Origin: Acidobacteriaceae bacterium
Lineage (GTDB): Bacteria > Acidobacteriota > Terriglobia > Terriglobales > Acidobacteriaceae
DNA length: 33,286 nt
Reading direction: 5' to 3'
NCBI GenBank assembly: GCA_030038115.1
Contig: JASHPM010000013.1
Coordinates: forward strand, 1 to 33,286
Part shown: positions 1 to 10,000 of the stretch, piece after piece
Layout of the letters: each line of letters opens with the position of its first letter
Position numbering within the stretch: position 1 is the first letter of the stretch
Notes under the pieces: model-generated
The model's database searches: none
Seen by the model: only the letters and a program-made list of their open reading frames with translations
What the model was told of the DNA's origin: nothing
Made by a program: the position numbers and the translations under genes

Positions 1-22
1 GCTCGCTGGGCGAGGTTTTTTC
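1..22 (+). terminator. Probable intrinsic terminator of a + strand gene upstream of the window
   Basis: CTCGC-TGG-GCGAG perfect 5-bp stem (2-14) followed by GTTTTTT; the stem may extend beyond the window edge. Confidence 0.4.
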
Positions 23-56
23 TTTTCTAACTTCATCGGCTCTCCATGTGAGCGGC

Positions 57-923
57 TCAGACGAAGCGCGCCACCCAGGCGGCCAGCACCGCGGCGGCCA
101 GGGTGGACAGCGCATTCACGGCGTCGTTGTTGAGCCAGCCGCGGCGCTCCGGGATGGCTCCGAGAAGACTGTCCACGAGGGTTCCCGCGATACCGCAGCC
201 AAACGCGACCGTCGCATCGATGTGACTGAGCGGCAGTACGGCCCACCCCATCACGATGACAACGGCAGCGGCGGCGCTTCCGCACAGCGTGCCGGTGAGG
301 CTCACCGCTCCATCGGTTCCCGCGGGAACGAGATGCAGGGTGGTGATGAGGCGCGGTTCTCCGCCCAGAACCTGACCCAGCTCGGAGGAAACGGTATCGG
401 CAGTGGCCTCGGCCATGGCGGCGAGCATTGCGGTCATGGCTTCCCGGCCTCCAAAAGCGACCGGACTAAAAATATGCGCCGCCGAGAGCGGTATCCCGGC
501 CAGCACCGCGACACCCAGATTCGCCGCCACCTGCGAAGCGGTTCGCCCTCGCCGCGCCTCGGCAATTCCGAGGGCCTCTTTCCGCCTCCGGCCGAAGCGT
601 GTGGCCGCGAACGTGAGCAGCAGGAGCGCCAGCAGCGGCCACAAGGCGGTCCGCAGGCCCGGTGTCTGCAGATAGAGCGCCGCGCAAAAAATCGCTCCCG
701 TGAGTGCGGCGCCGAGGGTGGCGGCGCGCGTGGCGTACACCAGCACCGCCAGACCTGCACTGATGGCCGTCGCCTGCCACAGCATGGGATCGGTCCAGGC
801 CTGGCCCATCTGCAGAAAAACCCAGGTCCCCGCAAAAGGAACGAACGCCAGCAGCACCGCTTGCGATTGCCAGCGCAGCGCCGTCTGCCGTGCTCGACGA
901 TCCCGACCGTTCTCCTCGCTCAT
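57..923 (-). CDS. DUF92 (TMEM19/VTE6-like) family integral membrane protein
   Basis: ORF 57..968; likely start MSEENGRDRRAR at 923. Multi-TM; motifs AEATADTVSSELGQVLG and DATVAFGCGIAGTLVDSLLGA are typical of DUF92. Confidence 0.8.
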   Translation of the reverse strand: MSEENGRDRRARQTALRWQSQAVLLAFVPFAGTWVFLQMGQAWTDPMLWQATAISAGLAVLVYATRAATLGAALTGAIFCAALYLQTPGLRTALWPLLALLLLTFAATRFGRRRKEALGIAEARRGRTASQVAANLGVAVLAGIPLSAAHIFSPVAFGGREAMTAMLAAMAEATADTVSSELGQVLGGEPRLITTLHLVPAGTDGAVSLTGTLCGSAAAAVVIVMGWAVLPLSHIDATVAFGCGIAGTLVDSLLGAIPERRGWLNNDAVNALSTLAAAVLAAWVARFV

Positions 924-980
924 GGCGCCGCCCGACGAAGCGCGCGAACCCAGGCCCGTACAGTACAATCATCTTTCTAT

Positions 981-1092
981 ACCGTTTCTGTAAACACTGG
1001 GTCCTGACAGGTACTGGCTACGTGCAGCCGCTTTTCCACTTAGCGGCTGCGTCGAGATTGCGGCTGCGGGAAACACCATTTGCAGAAACGGT
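981..1092. other. Compound palindromic/structured element upstream of the YncE-like gene
   Basis: Outer inverted repeat ACCGTTTCTGTAAA (981-994) / TTTGCAGAAACGGT (1079-1092), 14 positions with one G:T pair; inner perfect stem GCAGCCGCT (1024-1032) / AGCGGCTGC (1042-1050). Confidence 0.55.
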
Positions 1093-1151
1093 CTATCAGC
1101 AACTCAGTTGAGCCTGCGCCGTACGGCGGCCCGGGCTGAGGAGTCGGGTAC

Positions 1152-2708
1152 TTGCGAGTGCGTAGCATGACATGGCTGGATCGCCTTCGCGGCGGATCGA
1201 GCTCGATTGTGAACCGGCCGGTGCGCAGGGCCGGAAGCATCGTTCACAGCGTTCTTTACAACCCAGGGATCGTGACCGCGGCGCTGGCCGGCATGTTCGC
1301 CGTCATCGTGACCCTGGCCGCAGGTTGCGGGAACCAGTATCGCCCCGTGATCACCCCCGTTCAGCCTACTGGCCCGGCAGCACTGCCTTCGGCTTTCATC
1401 ACGGTCGTTTCCCAGCCCGGGTTCAGTCCGTTACCGGCGGGCGTCACCGGACCGTGCAGCGGGACCGCGTTCTCCACGCCCAGCATCTACACGCTCCTGG
1501 ATTTCTCCGGGGACTCCGTCGTAGCGCAGGCCGACGGCGGCCTGGGTCCGATTACGTTTTCGCTGGAATCGGGCGGCGCCGACGTCTATTCCCCGAACTG
1601 CGATGGAACGCTGACCACCGCGCAGTCCACGACCACTTCGCTGCTGACGAAATTCGTGCTCACCAGCACGTTGCTGCCGGGTTCCATACCCACCAATACC
1701 CTGCTGGCCAACGGCGATCTGTATGTGACCGAAGCAGGACTGCACGGTCCCACCTGTCAGACGACGAACTGCGTAGCGCAGATGACCGGCTCTCCTTCGG
1801 CGCTGAAGCAGGAGATCCCGGTGGCTCCGTCTCTGATCAACCTGACCGGCTTCAGCACCGGTGAGCGCGTTTATGCCATCAGCCAGGGCAATTCCGGCGG
1901 AGGCGCGCAGCCGGCGTGGGGTGACTGCGCCAATCCCGCAGCGGTTACCGCGAATGGCGAAGCGGATGCGATCGAGACCACCACTAACACCATCTCCGCG
2001 CGTCTGCCGCTGGGAATTTGCCCGGTGTACGGCTTTATGACCCAGGACACGCTGCGCGTCTTCATCATGAACCGCGGCAGCGGGACGGTCACGGTGATCA
2101 ACTCCCAGCTCAACGCCATCGACAGCACCAATCCAAACTTAGGGCCGAACGGCACCATCACCGTTGGCGCGGGGCCGGTCTACGCCGACTATTACCGGCT
2201 TGGACAAGTGCTGGTGACTGCAAACTACGACTCGAACACCATCAGCATCATCGATGCCAGCCTCGATGTTTACGGCAATGACAGCGCGTCCTTCGGTACC
2301 GTCCTCGCCACAGTCCCGGTAGGACTGCATCCGGTTGAGGTTTCCGTGCTGCAGGATGGCAGCCGCGTCTACGTCGCCAACCAGGGAGATATCGCGGCTG
2401 GAACGCCCGGCAGCGTCACCATTGTGAACCTGGTGAATTACACGGTGGAGAAGACCATCCCGCTCACAGCAAACCCGCACGCCATTGGAGCGATCTACAA
2501 CTACCCCATCGGCAAGGTGTACGTGGCTTCGCAGAACAGTCCCTACCTCACGATTATTTACACCGACACGGATGATGTGACTGTGACACCGGAGATGGAG
2601 GGCAACATCGTCGATATGCACGTGAACGCGCAGTATCCCGGACAAGCGACGGCCGGCGCCCTCAACTACCAGACCGAGAGCCGCTCGGTGGGATCGGGAG
2701 CACCGTAA
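1152..2708 (+). CDS. YncE-like beta-propeller lipoprotein/secreted protein
   Basis: 518 aa; hydrophobic segment with AAGCGN lipobox-like site; repeats such as YVTEAG, VTVINSQLNAID, ISIIDASLDVYGN, VTIVNLVNYTVEKTIPL typical of NHL/YncE propellers. Confidence 0.7.
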   Translation: MRVRSMTWLDRLRGGSSSIVNRPVRRAGSIVHSVLYNPGIVTAALAGMFAVIVTLAAGCGNQYRPVITPVQPTGPAALPSAFITVVSQPGFSPLPAGVTGPCSGTAFSTPSIYTLLDFSGDSVVAQADGGLGPITFSLESGGADVYSPNCDGTLTTAQSTTTSLLTKFVLTSTLLPGSIPTNTLLANGDLYVTEAGLHGPTCQTTNCVAQMTGSPSALKQEIPVAPSLINLTGFSTGERVYAISQGNSGGGAQPAWGDCANPAAVTANGEADAIETTTNTISARLPLGICPVYGFMTQDTLRVFIMNRGSGTVTVINSQLNAIDSTNPNLGPNGTITVGAGPVYADYYRLGQVLVTANYDSNTISIIDASLDVYGNDSASFGTVLATVPVGLHPVEVSVLQDGSRVYVANQGDIAAGTPGSVTIVNLVNYTVEKTIPLTANPHAIGAIYNYPIGKVYVASQNSPYLTIIYTDTDDVTVTPEMEGNIVDMHVNAQYPGQATAGALNYQTESRSVGSGAP

Positions 2709-2717
2709 AGACAGCCC

Positions 2718-2759
2718 GTAGCCGGTGGCGAGTAGCCAGTAGTCAGCAGGGAGTGGAAG
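2718..2759 (+). repeat. GTAGCCA-family heptad array
   Basis: In-register heptads GTAGCCG GTGGCGA GTAGCCA GTAGTCA GCAGGGA GTGGAAG, 9 bp after the upstream stop. Confidence 0.7.
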
Positions 2760-2948
2760 AGCGCGAAACAATTGCTGCTGGCTGTGCGTCCAAGGGATCG
2801 GAGCTTCCGGGAGACAGAACAACGGCCCGGATGCTCCGGGTTTGCGACGTTGCCGAATCGACAGCTCTGCGGAGGTTGGAAATCGTGCGGGCCGCAGCAG
2901 AACTTCACTGATTAGTGCCGATGGGCGCGCGCGGCCGGGTGAGTTACG

Positions 2949-5099
2949 ATGTCGGGACGCGATGTACTTCTCTGCACTTTTGCCCTGGTTACCTTCACTG
3001 GATTAACGGGATGCACCGGCGGCTCGTCAAGTCCACCGCCAATACCACAGCCAACCCCGACTTCGGTCATCTTTGTCGAATCGCCGCCGTCGTCGCTGGC
3101 CGTCAACGCGAAGACGACGGTGTATGCGGTGACGCAGTTCTCTTCCGCGGGGAGCAATGAGAATACCTTCGTCACCTACGCGGTGAGCTGCGCGAGCACG
3201 AATGCGTGCGGCACGCTGAGCGCGAGCGATGAAGTGGGCGCGATGGTCTATACCGCGCCTCCTGCCGTTCCCTCCCCCGCGAACGTGACGGTGACGGCGA
3301 CATCGGTGGCGGACACCTCCCTGTCCAAATCGGCGACCATCACCATCGTGCCGCCGATTCCCATTGCGGTGACGCTGTCATCAGCGCCGGCATCGCTTGA
3401 GGTAAATGCACAGTTCGTGTTCGATGCGGGGATCGCGAACGACGTCAGCGCGAATCCAGAGGTGACATGGTCGGTCAGTTGCGGCGGCACAGCGTGCGGT
3501 TCGTTCAATCCGGCGACGACGACGAACGAGGCGCAGACGACCTATACCGCGCCAGCCACAGTTCCTCCGGGCAATACAGTCACGGTGACGGCGACCTCGG
3601 TTACGGATACGACGAAGTCGGCTTCGGCAAGCATTGTGATTACACCGCAGGCGCCGACCCTGGCCAACGGGACGTATGTATTTCAGGTAGCGGGGATCGA
3701 GACCACTGGGAGCAGCTTCGTCACCGGCGTGCTGACTGCGCAGAATGGCCAGATCACGGCGGGCGAGCAGGACGCGATCTTTGACGATGGCGATTCTGGC
3801 CCTTACTCCCAACTCCAGCAGTTCAGTGGTGGCACCTATGCCACAACGGCGGATGGGAACCTGGCCATCACGATCCAGCTGGGACCGGGGCCGTACGACA
3901 CTGAAACTCTGAACGGCACGCTGGCTTCGGCTCAACAGGGCTTCATCGGCGGGATCGATGGAGTACCTGGCAACGGCACGCTGGAGTTGCAGACATCGAC
4001 CGCGGCCCCTTCGGGCGGGTACGCGTTCGCGCTGGACGCGGCGAACTTCTCGGACGGTTCGCCGTGGATCGATGGCATCGTGAATGTGGACAGCGCGGGC
4101 GGAATCTCCGGCAACGGCAGCCTTCTGGATTTGAATTGGGAGGGATTCTTCTACGGCGGCTCGCAGACCATCGGCGCGAGCACGGTGTCGGCGCCGGACG
4201 CTTACGGCCGGGTGCTGTTTCAGCTGAATCCAACCAGCAACTCGGCGGTGCAGCCGCTGTACGTAGCGGGGTACGTGGTGGATGCGACCCACATCCGCCT
4301 GATCGACGTGGGGACTGCGAACAACAGCTACGTGGTGCAGGGAGCCGCGGGCGGCGTGGCGCTGGGGCAGGGCGCCAACACCGGCCAGTTCAGCGGCGCA
4401 TCGGTGGCCGGGTCGAGCTATGTGTTCGGCGCAGAGGGTGAGGATCGAAACGGCACTCTGCAGATCGCCGGGGTAATGACCTTCAACGCCGGGGGCAGCG
4501 TGACGGGCACACTGAACTGGAATGACCAGGGCGGAAACTCGCCCACGACTCCTCTGGCTTTCACCGGAAGCTACACAGTGGATCCGACGGGGCGGGTGAC
4601 GCTGACCGGCCTGACCGACGGCTCCAGCTTCACTTACTCACTGCATCTTTACCTGGACGGAAACGGCGGCGGGCTGGTGCTCTCCGCCGACACTGAGGAT
4701 GTCTTCGCGGGGCGGGCGTTCCAGCAACAGGCGGGTGCATTTACCGCAGCGTCGTTCAGCGGCAGCTACGGGCTGAACGCGAGCGTGTATGGCGTTCCGC
4801 AGGACGGCCTACCCGAGTTCGCAAGCGCGGTGGGACCGATCACGGTGACACCGGGCCCCGGAGTGGACAACGTTGCGGGATATGCGGATCTGGGCGCGGG
4901 AGCAGCCGACTTCGCCGTTGCCGGAAGTTTCACTCCGGCGGCGAATGGCGTCTTCACTGGCACGCTGAGCGGCCTGGGAGCAACGGCGGCATCATCCACC
5001 AATTCGTTCACGCTGTATTTGATCGACAACACCCAGGGCGTGGCGATTGAAACGGGGAGCGCGGGGCTGACGGTGGGGAGGGTTGTGAGTAGCCAGTAG
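2949..5099 (+). CDS. Large secreted lipoprotein with tandem Ig-like domains
   Basis: 716 aa; lipobox LTGCTGG; two N-terminal repeats each ending TYTAP...VTVTATSVxDTxxS; Gly/Thr/Ser-rich beta-type remainder. Confidence 0.7.
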   Translation: MSGRDVLLCTFALVTFTGLTGCTGGSSSPPPIPQPTPTSVIFVESPPSSLAVNAKTTVYAVTQFSSAGSNENTFVTYAVSCASTNACGTLSASDEVGAMVYTAPPAVPSPANVTVTATSVADTSLSKSATITIVPPIPIAVTLSSAPASLEVNAQFVFDAGIANDVSANPEVTWSVSCGGTACGSFNPATTTNEAQTTYTAPATVPPGNTVTVTATSVTDTTKSASASIVITPQAPTLANGTYVFQVAGIETTGSSFVTGVLTAQNGQITAGEQDAIFDDGDSGPYSQLQQFSGGTYATTADGNLAITIQLGPGPYDTETLNGTLASAQQGFIGGIDGVPGNGTLELQTSTAAPSGGYAFALDAANFSDGSPWIDGIVNVDSAGGISGNGSLLDLNWEGFFYGGSQTIGASTVSAPDAYGRVLFQLNPTSNSAVQPLYVAGYVVDATHIRLIDVGTANNSYVVQGAAGGVALGQGANTGQFSGASVAGSSYVFGAEGEDRNGTLQIAGVMTFNAGGSVTGTLNWNDQGGNSPTTPLAFTGSYTVDPTGRVTLTGLTDGSSFTYSLHLYLDGNGGGLVLSADTEDVFAGRAFQQQAGAFTAASFSGSYGLNASVYGVPQDGLPEFASAVGPITVTPGPGVDNVAGYADLGAGAADFAVAGSFTPAANGVFTGTLSGLGATAASSTNSFTLYLIDNTQGVAIETGSAGLTVGRVVSSQ

Positions 5100-5123
5100 G
5101 GAGTAGCCAGTAGCCAGTAGAAG
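5089..5123 (+). repeat. GTAGCCA heptad array overlapping the stop codon of the upstream CDS
   Basis: GTAGCCA GTAGGGA GTAGCCA GTAGCCA GTAGAAG; the CDS stop TAG is 5097-5099. Confidence 0.85.
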
Positions 5124-5164
5124 AACAAGGGGGAACTCAGGTAATGGGGCATTGTTGATTCGCG

Positions 5165-5185
5165 GTAGTCAACAGGTAGTGGGTG
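5165..5185 (+). repeat. Degenerate heptad array
   Basis: GTAGTCA ACAGGTA GTGGGTG. Confidence 0.4.
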
Positions 5186-5224
5186 GGGGAAAATCAGCTG
5201 CAGGCGCGTGGCGAGGCGTCCTGC

Positions 5225-5581
5225 ATGAAAGTCGAATCTTACCGCGACCTCAACGTCTGGCAACGTGCTATCCAGATGACCCTTGCGGTGTACCGGCTTA
5301 CGGCCGAATTTCCTCGAGAGGAAGTTTATGGCCTGGCCTCCCAGCTGCGAAGAGCGGGAGTTTCAGTCGCAAGCAACATCGCAGAGGGCTACGGCCGCAC
5401 TTCCAAAAGCGAGTATCGACAGTTCCTCGGAATGGCACGTGGCTCGAATCTGGAGCTGCAGACGCAGCTGGTAATCGCAAGAGAGCTCCATCCTGGCATC
5501 GCAAAGAAGATTGACGACGCTGAGAATCTGTCGTTGGAAGTCGGAAAAATGCTGGTGGTAATGATGCGCAGGCTGACCTGA
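5225..5581 (+). CDS. S23-type four-helix-bundle protein (23S rRNA intervening sequence protein family)
   Basis: MKVESYRDLNVWQRAIQMTLAVYRLTAEFPREEVYGLASQLRRAGVSVASNIAEGYGR: hallmark LNVW, FP..E.YGL..QLRRA..S..SNIAEG motifs. Confidence 0.93.
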   Translation: MKVESYRDLNVWQRAIQMTLAVYRLTAEFPREEVYGLASQLRRAGVSVASNIAEGYGRTSKSEYRQFLGMARGSNLELQTQLVIARELHPGIAKKIDDAENLSLEVGKMLVVMMRRLT

Positions 5582-5594
5582 GGTCCCAACCCTA

Positions 5595-5644
5595 CAGCTA
5601 CTCCCTGCCTTTCTACTGGCTATTGGTTATTGGCTACTCCCTGC
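5595..5644 (-). repeat. Heptad array downstream of the TolC-like gene (read on - strand)
   Basis: - strand: GCAGGGA GTAGCCA ATAACCA ATAGCCA GTAGAAA G GCAGGGA GTAGCTG. Confidence 0.75.
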
Positions 5645-5646
5645 CT

Positions 5647-7077
5647 TTACGGCGCTGTTCCCATTTCATAATTCAACGTCGCCAGCGACAGGCGGTATTG
5701 ATAGCGCGCGCTGGTGTCCTCAATCTGCGCAGTGGTTTGCTGCAGTTGCGCCTGGCTTAATTCCACAATGGAGCTCAGCCCGAGTTTGTAGCGTGCGGAG
5801 GCGAGTTCCATCGCCAGATTGGCCTCCTGCACCAGCTGCGCGGTCACGGCCATGCGCTGCCAGTTGTTCACGGACTGCAGCCAGGAGGTGCGCACATCGC
5901 GCACGATGCGGTCGCGCAGGTCGCGGCTGCTTTCGCTGGCGGCCTGGGCGCGGTACTTCGCTTCGCGCGCTTCGGAGCTGTAGAGAAAGCCGTTGAAGAT
6001 GGGGATGCTCATGTTGCCGCCGACGGCGCCCCACCAGTTGTTGATGTAGTACTGGCTGGGGTGGACCGGGACAATGCCGGTGGTGCCGGCGGCGGAGACG
6101 GTGGGCAGGAGCTGGTCCCACTGGGCGCGCTCGAACTTCTGCGCCGACTGTGTGTCCCAGGTAAGCGCCTGCAGGTCGGGACGCTGCTGCAGGGCGGTCT
6201 GGATGAGCGGATCGACGGACTGCGCCGGTGGAGGCGGCAGAGCCGTGTCTTCCACCAGGGCGTAGCGGACGTCGTGATCGAGGCCGAGCACAGCATCGAG
6301 GGCGGCCATGGTCGCCTCCGCGTTGCTCTGCGCATCGAGCTGGAGGAGCTGGGCCTGAGACAGGTCGACGTCCGCGAAACTGAGGTCGAGCGTGGACTTG
6401 AGCTTGTTGCGGGTCATCTCGCCGACCTGGGTTTCGGTGGTCTGACGGGTATTCACGGTTTGGCGGGCGACGTTGAGCTCGGCCTGCGCGGTCAGCGCGT
6501 CGTAGAAGGCCTGATCGGTGGCGAGGACGATTTCTTCGGTGGTGGCCAGAGCGCTCGCATTGGAGGCTTTTTCCTCCAGCTTGCGGGAGAGGACAAGATT
6601 GTGGGTATGGCCGAAGTCATAAATGAGCTGAGTGACGTTGGCGCCTGCGCCGACGTGCTGCAGAAGGCGTGAGGCGGTGAGCGATCCGGCCGAGAGACGG
6701 CTGGCTTCCTCGGCCTGTTCGCCGGTAGCGGCGAAGCTGGCAGCGGGAAGTTCGGCGGATTTCGCCTCGCGGTAGACCTCATGCTGGGCCAGCGCCAGCA
6801 ATTTGCCGACGCTCACCCGCGGATTGTTGCGGATGGCCAGCTGCTCCGCTTCGGCCAGCGTGAGCGTGGGAAGATTGGCCGCGGGCGCCGGTGCGGCGGA
6901 CGTTGCGGGCGCCTGGCCGGATGGCGCCGCCTGCGCCAGAAAGACCGGTTGCGCGCCGGGTTCGGTTGGCGGCACAGCAATCACGCGGGGACCGGGCGCG
7001 GCGGGCAACGTCGATTGCGCGCAGAGCCATCCGCAGGCGCTCAGCAGCGCAGCCAGCAGGATCGGAGTCTTCTTCAT
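5647..7077 (-). CDS. TolC family outer membrane efflux protein
   Basis: 476 aa; signal peptide; LTLAEAEQLAIRNNPRV and YKLGLSSIVELSQAQLQQ typical of the OEP family; shares an ATGA overlap with the permease gene. Confidence 0.92.
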   Translation of the reverse strand: MKKTPILLAALLSACGWLCAQSTLPAAPGPRVIAVPPTEPGAQPVFLAQAAPSGQAPATSAAPAPAANLPTLTLAEAEQLAIRNNPRVSVGKLLALAQHEVYREAKSAELPAASFAATGEQAEEASRLSAGSLTASRLLQHVGAGANVTQLIYDFGHTHNLVLSRKLEEKASNASALATTEEIVLATDQAFYDALTAQAELNVARQTVNTRQTTETQVGEMTRNKLKSTLDLSFADVDLSQAQLLQLDAQSNAEATMAALDAVLGLDHDVRYALVEDTALPPPPAQSVDPLIQTALQQRPDLQALTWDTQSAQKFERAQWDQLLPTVSAAGTTGIVPVHPSQYYINNWWGAVGGNMSIPIFNGFLYSSEAREAKYRAQAASESSRDLRDRIVRDVRTSWLQSVNNWQRMAVTAQLVQEANLAMELASARYKLGLSSIVELSQAQLQQTTAQIEDTSARYQYRLSLATLNYEMGTAP

Positions 7078-10000
7078 GCTTCGGCTCCTTGCCGTTCGGC
7101 GGCGATGCGCTCTCGCCGCGCATGAATCGCCAGATAGACGGCGGGGACCAGGAATACCGTGACCACCACGGAGACGGCGAGGCCGCCGATGACGGCGCGG
7201 ACCAGCGGCGCATACTGTTCACTGCCCGCTTCAAGGCCGAGGGCCATGGGAATCATACCCAGCAGCGTCGCCAGGGACGTCATCAGAATCGGCCGCAGAC
7301 GCACTTTGCACGCCTCCACTGTGGCATCCAGCAAACTCATTCCCTGCTTGTGCAGGATGCCTGAGAACTCCACGATCAGAATGCTGTTGGAAACCACGAT
7401 GCCGGTCATCATGATCACCCCCATCAGCGACATGATGTTCAGCGTACTGCCGGTAAAGAGCAGGATCATCACCACGCCCGTCAGGCCCGGAGGAATGGCC
7501 ATGAGGATGATGAACGGATCGACGAACGACCTGAACTGCGACATCAGAATCAGGTACACCAGCAGCACCGAAATAATCAGACCCAGGGCGAATTCGCGGA
7601 ATGACTGGTTCATGCTGACGACCGCGCCGCGCAGATGGAGGACGGTGTTATGGGGGACCTGCTTCTGGGTCTGCGCGATGAGCTTGCCGATGCGCGCGCC
7701 CACGCCCTCCAGCGCCTCGGTCTTTGTTGCCACGTAAATGTCGATCACGCGGCGAATCTGGTAGTGATCGACTTCGGTGGGCGTGTTAATCAGGTGAATG
7801 CTCGCTACCGAACTCAGCGGCGTGTACCCCGTGCGGTGGGAGCCGATCCATTCCCCCGGGCTGGTATCGGAAGCCTGCAGCGCGTCCTGGAGCGGGCTGT
7901 AGCCCACCGGGCGCACCCCACGCATCGGAATACTGTTGAAGTCCTGCATGGTCATGTTGTCGATCCAGCGATTCGAATACTGCACGGTCACCATGTAGTT
8001 GTTACCGCTCTTCGGATCAATCCAGTAGCTCGGCGCCACCATGCCGTCGGAGGTGAGCGCGGTGATCACGTTGTCCACCACGTCCTGCGCGGAGAGCCCG
8101 ATCAGGCTGGCTTTCTCGCGGTCGATGTCCAGCTGGATGCCCGGGTAGTTCACGTCCTGGGGAATGTACGTTCCGCTGACGTTGGGAAAGGTGCGGATTT
8201 TCGCTGCCAGTTGCTGTGCCAGCGTATAGGCCCCATCCATGTCCATGGCGCTCACCTGCACATCGATGGGCGCGGGCAATCCCTGATTGATGACGCCGTC
8301 GACCAGGCCGCCCGCCTGAAAGTACGTAGTCAGCTCCGGCATCTCGCGGGAAAGGCGATCGTGCACCCGCCGCATGTATTCATAACTGCCCACCGCGTGA
8401 TCTTCCTTCAAACTGGTTTGCACAAAGGCCGTATCCATGGAGGCATTGGGCGTGAAGATCGACGAAAGATCGGGATAGACGCCAATATTGGAAACAATCA
8501 TGCCCAGATCGGCGGGGCGGACCGTTTGGCGGATGATGTCTTCCACCTGGGCGATGTACTGATTGCTGACTTCGAGACGTGTACCCGAGGGCATGCGCAC
8601 GTTGATGACAAACTGCCCGGGATCCGTGCGCGGAAAGTAAGCGCGGCCGAGGAAGGGAAACAGTCCGATCAGCACCACAGCAACGCCGCTGAGGATGAAC
8701 ACCGCCGTCATGCCCGGCCGCACCAGCGCCCGGCGCGCCAGACCCTCGTACCAATCGAGCATCCTGCGGAAGTACTCATTGAATTTCGCCACGAACCACT
8801 GGAACCACGAAGGCCGGCCCGTGTCCTGATGCTGCTCGTCGCCGGCCGGATGATGCAGCCGCACGAACATGGAGCAGAACAGCGGCACCACGGTCATGGC
8901 GAAGAAGTACGAGGCGAAAATGGAGATGACCACGCCCAGGGCCAGCGGCGTGAAGATGTACTTGCTGATTCCGGAGAGAAAAGTCACCGGGAAAAACACA
9001 ATCGACGTGGTCGAGGTCGCGGCCAGAACCGCAAGCGAAACCTCCATCCCGCCTTTTTCCGCGGCGATGCGCGGCGGCTCACCCATTTCCATGTAGCGGA
9101 AGATGTTTTCCAGCACCACCACCGAGTCGTCGATGAGGCGCGAGAAGGCCAGCGCCAGGCCGCCCAGGATCATGGTATTCACCGTGCCGCCCATCATGTG
9201 CGTTACCAGCAGGCACACCAGCGCCGAGAGCGGAATGGAGAGCATCACGGCAAACGTGGCGCGCGGGCTGCCCAGGAAAATCAGGATCATGATGCCGGTG
9301 AGGAACAGCCCGATGGAGGCTTCCTTGACCAGGTTGCGAATGGCCAGCTTGACGAAGATGGACTGATCGAAAACCACCGCCGTCTTCAGCGACGCGGGAA
9401 TGTCCACCAGATGTTTGATGGCCTGCTTCATCCCGTCCACGATGGTGATGGTGTTGCTGTTGCCGCCCTGCTTGAAGACCGGAACGTAGACGGAGCGCTG
9501 GCCATCGATGCGGACGAAGTTGTACTGCAGCGCGCCGGCGTCGACAGCGTGGCCCACATCCGCCACCAGCACCGATCCGTTGCCCACCGACTTGAGCGGC
9601 ATCTGGTTCATGGACTCGGCGTCGGGAAACTGGCTGTTGGCGTAGATGTTGAAGTCTTTGCTTCCCACGCGCACGTCGCCGGCGGGCAGAATCAGGTTCG
9701 AGCTGTTCACCGACTTCACAATGTCATTCAGGCTCAGGTTGCGCGCTTCCAGGCGCAGCGGATCGACATACACCTGAATCTGCCGATAGGTGCCGCCGTA
9801 GGGCTGCGGGACCGAAGCGCCCTGCACATTGGAAATCTGATTGCGCACCTGGAACTGCGCCAGGTCCTTCAGCTGGGTTTCGCTCAGGCCCTTGCCTTCC
9901 AGGGTGACCAGGCAAACGGGCTGCGTGGAAGCGGTGAGGCCGAGGACCACGGGCGGCAGCGTGCCGGGCGGTAAACGCCGCAGATCGGCCATGGCGAGAT

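Noticed and set aside
48-1007. 319-aa + strand ORF over the DUF92 gene
   Set aside because: Arg/Gly/Gln-rich shadow; the - strand frame has coherent transmembrane segments and DUF92 motifs
5089-5123. Could the heptad arrays be a CRISPR array or iterons?
   Set aside because: No spacers, 7-bp contiguous degenerate units, no Cas or Rep genes nearby
7635-9974. 779-aa + strand ORF antisense to RND permease copy 1
   Set aside because: His/Arg/Gly-rich shadow ORF in GC-rich DNA; the - strand frame has clear RND motifs. The same applies to 10092-11318 and 12684-13763
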